Shown in pieces: positions 7,267 to 13,049 of a stretch of 14,748 nucleotides of DNA. The notes below the pieces were generated by a model. It made no database searches. It was not told where the DNA came from and saw only the letters and a program-made list of their open reading frames with translations. Position 1 is the first letter of the stretch, and the number at the start of each line of letters is the position of its first letter. This stretch comes from Spirochaetaceae bacterium. Its GTDB lineage: Bacteria > Spirochaetota > Spirochaetia > Treponematales > Breznakiellaceae. The stretch spans positions 1 through 14,748 of the forward strand of contig JAISZQ010000360.1 in assembly GCA_031269165.1 (NCBI GenBank), read 5' to 3'. The translations under genes and the position numbers were made by a program.

Positions 7267-7287
7267 GCGGGGTTTTGAAACAACCTC
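7267..7287. repeat. Solo degenerate MITE end
   Basis: GCGGGGTTTTGAAACAACCT plus one C matches the right inverted end of the MITEs (as at 12941-12954, and the complement of 12661-12681) at about 19 of 21 positions. No partner end or MITE interior lies nearby. It sits in the 82-bp gap between the convergent cysteine desulfurase and nrnA genes. Confidence 0.55.
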
Positions 7288-7318
7288 CGATACCATTTCT
7301 CTTGAATGTTGCCAAAAT

Positions 7319-8302
7319 CTATCTGCCAAACGGTACATAAAACTGTTCTATGACCTGCGCTTTGAGTTCGGAAATGACCCCTTCCACGCTCGCGCCCGCC
7401 GCATTTTTGTGACCGCCGCCGCCAAAAGCCGCCGCGATTGCCGAAACGTCAACGGCATCTTTTGAACGAAACCCTATCACGCATTTTTCCGGCGTGTCTT
7501 GCCGCACCACAACGATCGCTTCAACGCCGCCAACGGATTGCAAAAGCTGGTAGAGCATATCCGAGTCGCGGTTTTCCCGCCCAAAACGCTCGGTTTCTTC
7601 CCGTTCTTCGGTGCAAACGACGAGACGGCCGTCATAGTAACTTTCCGCTTTGGCAAGAACGGTGCCTAAGAGTTTCCGCGAGTTGAGCGTCCGGCCGCCA
7701 TTGATCGCCGCGAAGGTTTTTTTGAGGCTCGCTCCGGCCGCCGCGAGTTTTTGCGCGTCCGCAAGCGTTTCCGCATCCGCGTCAAGGTGCCGGAAGAATC
7801 CTGTGTCGGTAGAAAGGCCAAACAGCAAATACGCGGCGGCTTCCTGCGTGAGCGGCTGTCCGAACGCTTCCCACAACGCAAGCACCAAGGCCGCCGATGC
7901 CGGCGCGGTCGGGTTAATATAACACAACCCGGTACGGTCGGCCGTTTTGTGATGGTCGATAAACGCCGTGGGAAATTCCGCAAGCGCGGCCAGAAGCGCG
8001 GACTCCCGTTTGCCGACCCGTTCCAGCGTGGAGCAGTCAACGACGATGAGCCGCGTGTTCTGCCTGTCGTGCCCGTCAACCGTGTCTTTGAACCGTTCCC
8101 GAAAAGGAGCGATCTCGGCGCGATCCCACGGCCCTGCCGATATGAGCGTCACGTCCTTGCCAAGCCGTTCCAGTAATGCCCCCAGGGCAAGCTGGCTTCC
8201 CGCACAATCGCCGTCCGGTTCCCGATGCCCGGCAACGAGAAAAAAGGAACCCTCGCCGATAAAATCGAGGATCGGTTGCGGCACGGGTAATCGAGTATAC
8301 AT
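7319..8302 (-). CDS. nrnA: DHH/DHHA1 phosphoesterase, NrnA-like (oligoribonuclease / pAp phosphatase)
   Basis: This 327-residue cytoplasmic enzyme belongs to the family that degrades 2-5-nt RNA (or pGpG and similar dinucleotides) and often dephosphorylates 3'-phosphoadenosine 5'-phosphate, using Mn2+. DHH domain motifs are GHREPDGDCAGS at 25-36 (His26, Asp30, Asp32), VVDCS with Asp89, IDHHKT at 115-120 (Asp116, His117, His118) and STDTG with Asp166. The DHHA1 domain ends with GGGGHKNAAG at 294-303. Size fits NrnA (about 310-340). The frame is open further upstream, to 8437, but that would overlap the lipoprotein gene. The ATG at 8302 places the first motif at the usual distance, though its ribosome site is weak. 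It lies 35 bases after the lipoprotein stop and is probably co-transcribed with it. Exact substrate preference cannot be read from sequence. Confidence 0.88.
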   Translation of the reverse strand: MYTRLPVPQPILDFIGEGSFFLVAGHREPDGDCAGSQLALGALLERLGKDVTLISAGPWDRAEIAPFRERFKDTVDGHDRQNTRLIVVDCSTLERVGKRESALLAALAEFPTAFIDHHKTADRTGLCYINPTAPASAALVLALWEAFGQPLTQEAAAYLLFGLSTDTGFFRHLDADAETLADAQKLAAAGASLKKTFAAINGGRTLNSRKLLGTVLAKAESYYDGRLVVCTEEREETERFGRENRDSDMLYQLLQSVGGVEAIVVVRQDTPEKCVIGFRSKDAVDVSAIAAAFGGGGHKNAAGASVEGVISELKAQVIEQFYVPFGR

Positions 8303-8337
8303 ACCATCAGCATAGCGGTTTAACGAAATCACGGCAA

Positions 8338-9345
8338 CTAAGGAAGCGCGTTTGGCTTTCCCGGCGACGCTTTCCCCGATCCGCTCTTGTACCAATCCGT
8401 GGCGGTGTTGGTATCGGAGGCGTTTTCCCGACGGCATATCGTATTGGTGGGCGATGTGCCGCTTGAATCAAACACGCCGTCAATACCGGAACCGCCGTTT
8501 CCTCCGTTCCATGCGCCTGTGGCAGTAAGAATCTCCATCGCGTTTATGAAGTGGGGATTGCCGCTCCACTTCTCGATTTCTTTGGCTTTGTCGCAGAAAA
8601 CAACCGCGTCGATAATAGCGTCCATTTGATCCATAAAATAAACCGCGTCGCTCTTACGCAGTGCCTCTTTGTTATCGGGAAACCAGAGATCGCGGACATT
8701 CTGCGGGCAATCGGCTTGCGCTTTCGCGTCATCCGCCGTTGACCGGGCCAGATCATCGCCCGTCTCATCAACGCCGTTGATGTAGTCAGGGTTGCGCGGA
8801 TGGAGCACCACATATTCGCCCGCGCTCACCTCAACCGCCGGGAATTCATAAACCGGCCGGCCCGTTCCGTTGCTTGCGATGAAGAGACGTACCCCGGCAA
8901 GATTACCGGCGGTCAACATCTTCAATTCGATAAACTCGACACGCGGTTTGGACATTTCGGTACGCATCTCGGTGATCCGAAAAACCGGGACGCGGTCGTT
9001 AAACGCGGCAAAGGTCAAAACCGCTTCAAGCGTACTGCCCTCGCCGTTGCGTACCAGTATGTCGGCGGTTACCTTCGTTCCGACGGCATAGGGCGCGTCA
9101 AGCTGGACGCTGACCGTTTCGCCGCTTGCCGGATCCAGCAACCCGGCAGGTGGATCAAAGGTTACGGACACGACACTGACCGGTTCGGAAAACAGAAAGT
9201 TCACCTCGGACGAAGACGACACGCGTACCTCAAGCAATTCAGGCGGCGACCCCGCGTTACCCACATATTTGGGTACCGCCGCCTCAAACGAACAGGCACA
9301 CACGAGCACAACAACAAAAAGGGAAAAAACCGATGTTTTCTTCAT
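8338..9345 (-). CDS. Lipoprotein with lamin-tail domain (LTD)
   Basis: This 335-residue exported protein starts MKKTSVFSLFVVVLVCAC. The VCAC lipobox predicts cleavage before Cys18 and lipid attachment, in the relaxed style of spirochaetal lipoproteins. Residues about 35-115 look like an Ig-like beta-sandwich (SSSEVNFLFSEPVSVVSVTF). From about 121 a lamin-tail domain follows: FRITEM, VEFIEL, AGVRLFIASNG, then VSAGEYVVLHP. After an insertion rich in Asp and Asn it closes with the typical TDWYKSGSGKASPGKPN. Bacterial LTDs occur on surface and secreted proteins and in some nucleases, but here no catalytic domain is present. Function is unknown, with surface structural or binding roles most plausible. 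The start is firm: GGAGG is five bases upstream. It is the first gene of a pair with nrnA. Confidence 0.8.
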   Translation of the reverse strand: MKKTSVFSLFVVVLVCACSFEAAVPKYVGNAGSPPELLEVRVSSSSEVNFLFSEPVSVVSVTFDPPAGLLDPASGETVSVQLDAPYAVGTKVTADILVRNGEGSTLEAVLTFAAFNDRVPVFRITEMRTEMSKPRVEFIELKMLTAGNLAGVRLFIASNGTGRPVYEFPAVEVSAGEYVVLHPRNPDYINGVDETGDDLARSTADDAKAQADCPQNVRDLWFPDNKEALRKSDAVYFMDQMDAIIDAVVFCDKAKEIEKWSGNPHFINAMEILTATGAWNGGNGGSGIDGVFDSSGTSPTNTICRRENASDTNTATDWYKSGSGKASPGKPNALP

Positions 9346-9370
9346 AATAGCCTCCGCATATACTATGCGG

Positions 9371-9396
9371 TTACCGGCCGGAATGCTTTAATTTTG
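9371..9396 (-). promoter_or_regulatory. Weak sigma-28-like candidate upstream of the lipoprotein gene
   Basis: On the reverse strand, CAAAATTA is followed after 10 bases by GCCGGTAA, seven of eight to the sigma-28 -10 consensus GCCGATAA. The spacer is one base short and the -35 imperfect. The rest of 9397-9477 is A/T-tract-rich without a convincing sigma-70 promoter. Confidence 0.22.
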
Positions 9397-9477
9397 GGCG
9401 AGAAAAAGTGATTTTTTTGTGGTTTTTTCCGCTTTTTTCAAAAATACCGCGTCAGGCAATGCCCGTGATAAACGTAT

Positions 9478-9756
9478 GAGCCTGTTCCAAAACCCCGCTA
9501 TAAAGGGGAAAGCCTTCCCCCTCGCTCCGGGCTAAGCTCAAAATTTGAGCCGCCCTCCGCTACCCCCTTCAACGGGGACAAAACCATGCGGTGCATGGTT
9601 TTGTGGGCGTACCCCAAGCGTCCACGGACGGACGCATTACTGAGTACGCCCCGGCCCGGAGGTCCGAAGCAGGACGCTGAGGGCTGTAGGGAGACCCCCG
9701 TAACGCCCCCGAATCACGGCGGAGGCTTGCGTCCCGCAGGGTTTTGGAACAGCCTC
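9478..9756. mobile_element. MITE-like element 1 (279 bp, 4-bp target duplication)
   Basis: The left end gagcctgttccaaaacc and the right end ggttttggaacagcctc are inverted repeats with one mismatch. The element is flanked by GTAT on both sides (9474-9477 and 9757-9760), a 4-bp target duplication. No transposase frame fits inside, so it would need help from an element elsewhere. The interior contains two perfect hairpins: GCTCAAA-A-TTTGAGC (9536-9550), and a 12-bp stem ACAAAACCATGC with GCATGGTTTTGT (9578-9604, 3-base loop). Its right interior matches positions 1-79 of the window. The element at 12661 aligns with it when reversed. A 4-bp duplication occurs in several IS families, so I do not assign a parent. 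Confidence 0.85.
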
Positions 9757-9904
9757 GTATAGCATAAAATGTAACCAACAGGCTTTTGGCCCGCAACCTC
9801 ACGAACAGACAACGCTGTTTTGCAGGTACCGTCTTCCGTTCGTGTTGGTGCGGCTATGCCGTTATGGTTCGTGGTTCTCAAAATTGCTATGCGTTTATCC
9901 GCGC
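9757..9904. other. Intergenic stretch between MITE 1 and araD, with a small open frame
   Basis: On the reverse strand a 64-codon frame starts with a GTG at 9908, overlapping the araD stop as GTGA, and runs to a TGA at 9714. Its last residues (from RLFQNPAG) are encoded by the MITE end. Removing the MITE and one GTAT would leave the frame ending instead in TFITGIA. I recognise no domain and no ribosome site, so I do not call it a gene. Confidence 0.3.
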
Positions 9905-10609
9905 TCACCTCTGCCCGTAATACGCGCCTTTTCCGTGCTTCCGTTCCCAGTGCTTGCGCATGATGTGGGCGGGCAGGGCTTCCAGCGACAAGGGGTTCAG
10001 CGCGGCAGTGTAGAGGGCGATTTTGCAGATCTCCTCAAGCGTAACGGCGTGGTAGACCGATTCTGCCGCGCTTTTGCCCCATGTGAATGGGCCGTGGCCC
10101 GCGACCAAGACCATCGGAACATCGTGGTAATCAAGACCGCGTTCTGCAAACGCCGCGACGATGAGATTGCCCGTCTCCCGCTCGTAGTCCCTCTTGACCG
10201 CCGCCTCGTCCATAAAGGCCGTACAGGGAATTTCCCCGGCAGCGTAATCCGCATGGGTCGTACCGAGGACCGGAACGGAACGCCGCGCCTGCGCCCAAGC
10301 CGTGGAAAACGCCGCATGGGTGTGCGTTATGCCGCCGATGCCGGGGAAGGCCGCATACAAGACCCGGTGCGTCTCCATGTCCGAAGACGGCTTCAACGCC
10401 CCCTCGACCACGGCCCCATCCAAGCCGACAACCACCATCGATTCGGGTGTCAACGCCTCGTACGCAACGCCGGAGGGCTTTATCGCAAAGACCCCCTTGC
10501 CCCCGTCAAACGCCGACACGTTCCCCCACGTGTAAATCGCCAAGTTATGCCGGGGGATCTCCCGGTTCGCCTCGAACGCCTCTTCTTTCAACGCTTTGTA
10601 TTCGCTCAT
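9905..10609 (-). CDS. araD: L-ribulose-5-phosphate 4-epimerase
   Basis: This 234-residue zinc enzyme of the class II aldolase family converts L-ribulose 5-phosphate to D-xylulose 5-phosphate, the last step that feeds L-arabinose into the pentose phosphate pathway. Motifs are GNVS at 29-32, KPSG at 44-47, SSD at 75-77 (Asp77), HTH at 96-98 (zinc ligands His96 and His98), Asp121, GHGPF with the third zinc ligand His172, and Tyr230 near the C-terminus. These positions are one off from E. coli AraD (231 residues). L-fuculose-phosphate aldolase is the alternative within the family, but the length, the HTHAAFSTAWAQA segment and neighbouring araA favour AraD. An upstream in-frame start at 10642 is less likely: the ATG at 10609 has AGGAG about seven bases upstream. 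It lies 362 bases after araA on the same strand, with the gap full of repeats. Confidence 0.93.
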   Translation of the reverse strand: MSEYKALKEEAFEANREIPRHNLAIYTWGNVSAFDGGKGVFAIKPSGVAYEALTPESMVVVGLDGAVVEGALKPSSDMETHRVLYAAFPGIGGITHTHAAFSTAWAQARRSVPVLGTTHADYAAGEIPCTAFMDEAAVKRDYERETGNLIVAAFAERGLDYHDVPMVLVAGHGPFTWGKSAAESVYHAVTLEEICKIALYTAALNPLSLEALPAHIMRKHWERKHGKGAYYGQR

Positions 10610-10650
10610 CTGATTGCTCCTCATATCATTGTCAATTGTCAATTATCCAT

Positions 10651-10747
10651 CGTCATTGCGAGCGAGCCGCTCATTAGAGCGGGCGCGGCAATCCAGCGTG
10701 ACGGCCTTCTCCTCTGGATTGCTTCACCCTTCGGGTTCGCAATGACA
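10651..10747. repeat. Palindromic element F with two different mini-hairpins
   Basis: Outer arms are cgtcattgcgagcgag and ttcgcaatgac; the inner stem is gcaatccag with ctggattgc. The left arm carries CCGCTC-ATTA-GAGCGG (10667-10682). The right arm carries the unrelated ACCC-TTC-GGGT (10726-10736). The element lies 42 bases upstream of the araD start, inside the presumed araA-araD transcript. Confidence 0.88.
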
Positions 10748-10757
10748 ATGGTTCCCC

Positions 10758-10852
10758 CGTCATTGCGAGCGAGCCGCTCATTAGAGCGGGCGCGGCAATC
10801 CAGGGAGCACGCCCCCCGTCTGGATTGCTTCGGACTACGCCCTCGCAATGAC
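10758..10852. repeat. Palindromic element G
   Basis: The left arm is the same as in element F (CCGCTCATTAGAGCGG). The right arm is different (tggattgcttcggactacgc, then cctcgcaatgac). It follows element F after 10 bases in direct orientation, so elements F and G may have arisen by duplication followed by replacement of the right mini-hairpin. Confidence 0.88.
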
Positions 10853-10889
10853 ACCCGCCCCAGCGAAGCCCCCACCGGTATCTAAGCCT

Positions 10890-10953
10890 GGTACGCATCC
10901 GTACCTAGGGGCTGGTACGCATACGTACCTAAGGGCTGGTACGTATACGTACC
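10890..10953. repeat. Three 16-bp palindromes at exact 24-bp period
   Basis: GGTACGCATCCGTACC (10890), GGTACGCATACGTACC (10914) and GGTACGTATACGTACC (10938, a perfect palindrome) are separated by 8-base spacers such as taaggggct. They begin 18 bases beyond the araA stop on its transcript. They could be tandem operator sites (the TACGTA core recalls arabinose repressor sites, from memory), a series of RNA hairpins between araA and araD, or a decayed peptide repeat, since a 24-bp unit keeps frame. The function is not determined. Confidence 0.85.
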
Positions 10954-10971
10954 TATTGCGCGAAACGCGCG

Positions 10972-12462
10972 TTAGCGCCTGAAACCTTCCGTCCAGCGCA
11001 ATTCGTCGCGAAGGCGGTCGGGCCTTGTGTCCTTGTCGATAAGCACGAACTCGATGTCCGTCATCTCGGCCCAATCGCGGAAGAACTCCTGAGTGAGGGC
11101 CTGAGCGTATACCGAGTGATGGGTTCCCCCGGCGAGTATCCACGACTCGGCGGCGGCGGCCAACGACGGATAGGGCTTCCAGAGCGCGCGGGCAACCGGC
11201 AACTTGGGCATCGGGTGCTCTATGCGGATCCCTTCCACTTCGTTGACGATCATGCGGAACCGGTCGCCCAGATCAACGAGCGTGGCAAGCACTGCGGGTC
11301 CCGGCGCGGCGTCAAACACCATGCGGGCGGGCGGCGCTTTCCCGCCGATCCCCAGCGGATGCACCTCGACACGCGGCTTCCCGTCGGCAATCGAAGGGCA
11401 CACCTCCAGCATATGAGCGCCGAGTGCCGCCTCGTGCCCCGGCTCAAAGTGGTAGGTATAATCTTCCATAAAAGAAACACCGCCTCGGAGCCCCGCCGCC
11501 ATGACCTTTGCCGCATGGAGCAACATGGACTGCTTCCAGTCGCCCTCCGCGCCGAACCCATAGCCCTGTTCCATGAGCCGTTGCGCCGCAAGGCCGGGAA
11601 GCTGGGGCAACCCGTGCAAGTCTTGGAACGTCGTGGTAAACGCGCCCGCACCCTCGGCCTCCAGCATCCCCTTGAGCGCGATCTCGATCTTCGCCTGTTC
11701 GAGAACCGCCCGCCGTCCGGGGCCGTCTGTCTTCAAGTCCGGCGCAAACGTGTAGGCCGCCTCGTACTCTTCGACAAGCCGCGCCGCCGCCGCTTCGTCC
11801 ACCTGCGCGTACCGGGCTGCAAGGTCTCCCACGCCCCACGTGTTCACCTGCCAGCCGAATTTGACCTGCGCCTCAACCTTGTCCCCCTCGGTGACGGCCA
11901 CTTCCCGCATATTGTCGCCGATACGCATCACCACGGAACGTTCCCCGTCAAGCCGGGCGGCGGCGGCCCGCATCCAGACCCCGATCCTCCGCCTGACCTC
12001 CCCGTCCCGCCAAAACCCCGCGACGACCTTGCGCGGCAACCGCATACGGGCATAGATATGGCCGTGTTCCCGATCCCCGTGGGCCGACTGGTTCAGGTTC
12101 ATGAAGTCCATATCAATCGAATCCCAGGGAATATCGCGGTTAAACTGCGTGTGCAGATGCAACATGGGCTTCGCGTTCAGCGCAAGCCCCTGAATCCACA
12201 TCTTCGACGGCGAAAACGTGTGCATCCACGTGATAATCCCCGCGCAATTCTCCGCCGCGTTCGCCTCGGCAAAGAGCCTTTTTATCCCCTGCGGCGTAAC
12301 CGCGACCGGCTTCAGCACCAGCGTCCCCGGCAGAAGCCCGTCCTTCGCCAAGTCTTCTGCCATGACCCGCGCATTCGCCGCCACCTGCCTCAGCGTCTCC
12401 TCCCCGTAGAGGTCCTGACTCCCCACGATGAACCAAAACTCATACCCTTTCAAATCAACCAT
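10972..12462 (-). CDS. araA: L-arabinose isomerase
   Basis: This 496-residue cytoplasmic isomerase converts L-arabinose to L-ribulose. The N-terminus has the family opening FWFIVGSQDLYGEETL, followed by WMHTFSPSKMWI, HTQFNRDIPWDSIDMDFMNLNQSAHG, and AEGDWK. The Mn2+/catalytic residues Glu306, Glu333, His350 and His449 fall at the same numbers as in E. coli AraA (500 residues). The C-terminus GFRR is also the family ending. The frame extends to a TTG at 12474, but the ATG at 12462 has GGAGG five bases upstream and is the true start. It is the first gene of the reverse araA-araD unit, with a strong promoter and a palindromic operator 87-140 bases upstream. No araB-type kinase follows. The divergent FGGY kinase at 13050 probably takes that role. 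Confidence 0.97.
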   Translation of the reverse strand: MVDLKGYEFWFIVGSQDLYGEETLRQVAANARVMAEDLAKDGLLPGTLVLKPVAVTPQGIKRLFAEANAAENCAGIITWMHTFSPSKMWIQGLALNAKPMLHLHTQFNRDIPWDSIDMDFMNLNQSAHGDREHGHIYARMRLPRKVVAGFWRDGEVRRRIGVWMRAAAARLDGERSVVMRIGDNMREVAVTEGDKVEAQVKFGWQVNTWGVGDLAARYAQVDEAAAARLVEEYEAAYTFAPDLKTDGPGRRAVLEQAKIEIALKGMLEAEGAGAFTTTFQDLHGLPQLPGLAAQRLMEQGYGFGAEGDWKQSMLLHAAKVMAAGLRGGVSFMEDYTYHFEPGHEAALGAHMLEVCPSIADGKPRVEVHPLGIGGKAPPARMVFDAAPGPAVLATLVDLGDRFRMIVNEVEGIRIEHPMPKLPVARALWKPYPSLAAAAESWILAGGTHHSVYAQALTQEFFRDWAEMTDIEFVLIDKDTRPDRLRDELRWTEGFRR

Positions 12463-12494
12463 TTCGTCCTCCAAAAATACATAAAGAATAAGAA

Positions 12495-12510
12495 GGAGGC
12501 TATGCCCTCC
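12495..12510 (-). promoter_or_regulatory. Leader hairpin followed by U-rich tract (possible attenuator) in the araA 5' UTR
   Basis: On the araA transcript GGAGG-GCAUAG-CCUCC forms a 5-bp GC stem, followed by UUCUUAUUCUUU. It lies between the likely transcription start and the ribosome site. The stem is short for a terminator. The 5' arm is itself a GGAGG that could mimic a ribosome site. Confidence 0.3.
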
Positions 12511-12548
12511 GTTATCCCCTGTTTATCTGAACATGCATAGCGCGTGTT

Positions 12549-12567
12549 CGTTCACATAATATGAACG
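12549..12567. promoter_or_regulatory. Palindromic operator at the araA transcription start
   Basis: CGTTCA-CATAATA-TGAACG is a perfect 6-bp inverted repeat with a 7-base centre. It begins five bases downstream of the araA -10 box and so covers the predicted start point, a classic repressor position. The half site TTCGTTCA recurs at 12633-12640. The bound regulator is not encoded in this window. Confidence 0.7.
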
Positions 12568-12572
12568 TACCA

Positions 12573-12601
12573 ATCATACAACAACTTTTTCACGCTGTCA
12601 A
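12573..12601 (-). promoter_or_regulatory. araA: Strong sigma-70-type promoter of araA
   Basis: On the reverse strand TTGACA (12601-12596) is followed after exactly 17 bases by TATGAT (12578-12573): a perfect -35 and a five-of-six -10. The expected start is near 12566, giving a leader of about 100 bases to the araA ATG. Confidence 0.85.
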
Positions 12602-12618
12602 GGGATTTTTTAGGGGTG

Positions 12619-12640
12619 TCGTTCGTTTGTGATTCGTTCA
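12619..12640. promoter_or_regulatory. Second operator-like site upstream of the araA -35
   Basis: Two direct copies of TCGTTC (12619-12624 and 12633-12638), the second as TTCGTTCA, lie 18 bases upstream of the -35 box. They match the half site of the palindrome at 12549-12567. The distance between the sites, about 70 bases, could suit cooperative binding or looping. Confidence 0.45.
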
Positions 12641-12660
12641 ACAGAAATTTTTTAACAGCA

Positions 12661-12954
12661 GAGGCTGTTCCAAAACCCCGCGATGTTTTTTCCTTACGGT
12701 AATCCGGGGGCGTTGCGGGGGTGGGAAACCCCCGCTGAGGGGGATAGCGGAGGACGCAAGTCCGTAGCGAAGGGGGAGACTTCCCCCTGTCAACAACTTA
12801 AGCAAAAAGAAAAGAAAGGTCCGCGGATTTTCGCGGATTAACACGAATCGAGCGGAGTATAATCCGTGAAAATCCGCGTCAATCCGCGGACGAAATTCTT
12901 AAGTTGTTGACAGTGGAAGACTTTCCCCCTTTTGCTGGGTTTTGGAACAGCCTC
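12661..12954. mobile_element. MITE-like element 2 (294 bp, 4-bp target duplication)
   Basis: The left end gaggctgttccaaaacc and right end ggttttggaacagcctc are perfect inverted repeats. AGCA flanks both sides (12657-12660 and 12955-12958), a 4-bp target duplication. Read in reverse, its interior matches MITE 1: the cctccgctatccccct block and the cccccgcaacgcccccg core come in the same order. It is thus the same family inserted in the other orientation, without the central hairpin segment of MITE 1 but with a 127-bp palindromic insert of its own. It sits between the divergent promoters of araA and the FGGY kinase. Confidence 0.88.
12787..12913. repeat. Nested palindromic element inside MITE 2
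   Basis: CTGTCAACAACTTAAG (12787-12802) and its exact complement (12898-12913) bound a 127-bp insert. Inside, GTCCGCGGAT (12819-12828) pairs with ATCCGCGGAC (12882-12891), and the rest is made of variants of ATCCGCG and ATCCGTG. Such ATCCGCGG-type intergenic repeats recur in several bacterial genomes, from memory. Flanking agacttccccc (12776) and agactttccccc (12919) are near-duplicates. Confidence 0.8.
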
Positions 12955-12975
12955 AGCAAGCCTGATTTTACGGGC

Positions 12976-13004
12976 TTCCTTTTTTGCCACTTATCTTCTA
13001 TAAT
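12976..13004 (+). promoter_or_regulatory. Possible promoter of the FGGY kinase
   Basis: A perfect TATAAT (12999-13004) lies 45 bases upstream of the start codon. The -35 region 17 bases upstream (cttcct/ttcctt, 12976-12982) is poor, and a TTGCCA (12984-12989) is too close. The promoter is only about 20 bases from the right end of MITE 2, so the insertion has replaced whatever upstream control region existed. Confidence 0.45.
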
Positions 13005-13049
13005 AAGACTATAAAACAGGACACCTGAAAAACGGATGCAGGGGGCACT

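Noticed and set aside
10610..10650. TTGACAATTGACAATGATATG upstream of araD (reverse strand) as a promoter, noting two TTGACA hexamers
   Set aside because: Neither TTGACA has a -10 box at 16-18 bases; the TATGAG is too close. araD is more simply read from the araA promoter.
11116..12540. 474-codon forward frame opposite araA
   Set aside because: It is the antisense shadow of araA, whose identity and active-site residues are certain.
12520..12545. Eight-codon leader peptide (MHVQINRG) in the araA 5' UTR
   Set aside because: It has no ribosome site and no regulatory codon run, so it is not supported beyond chance.
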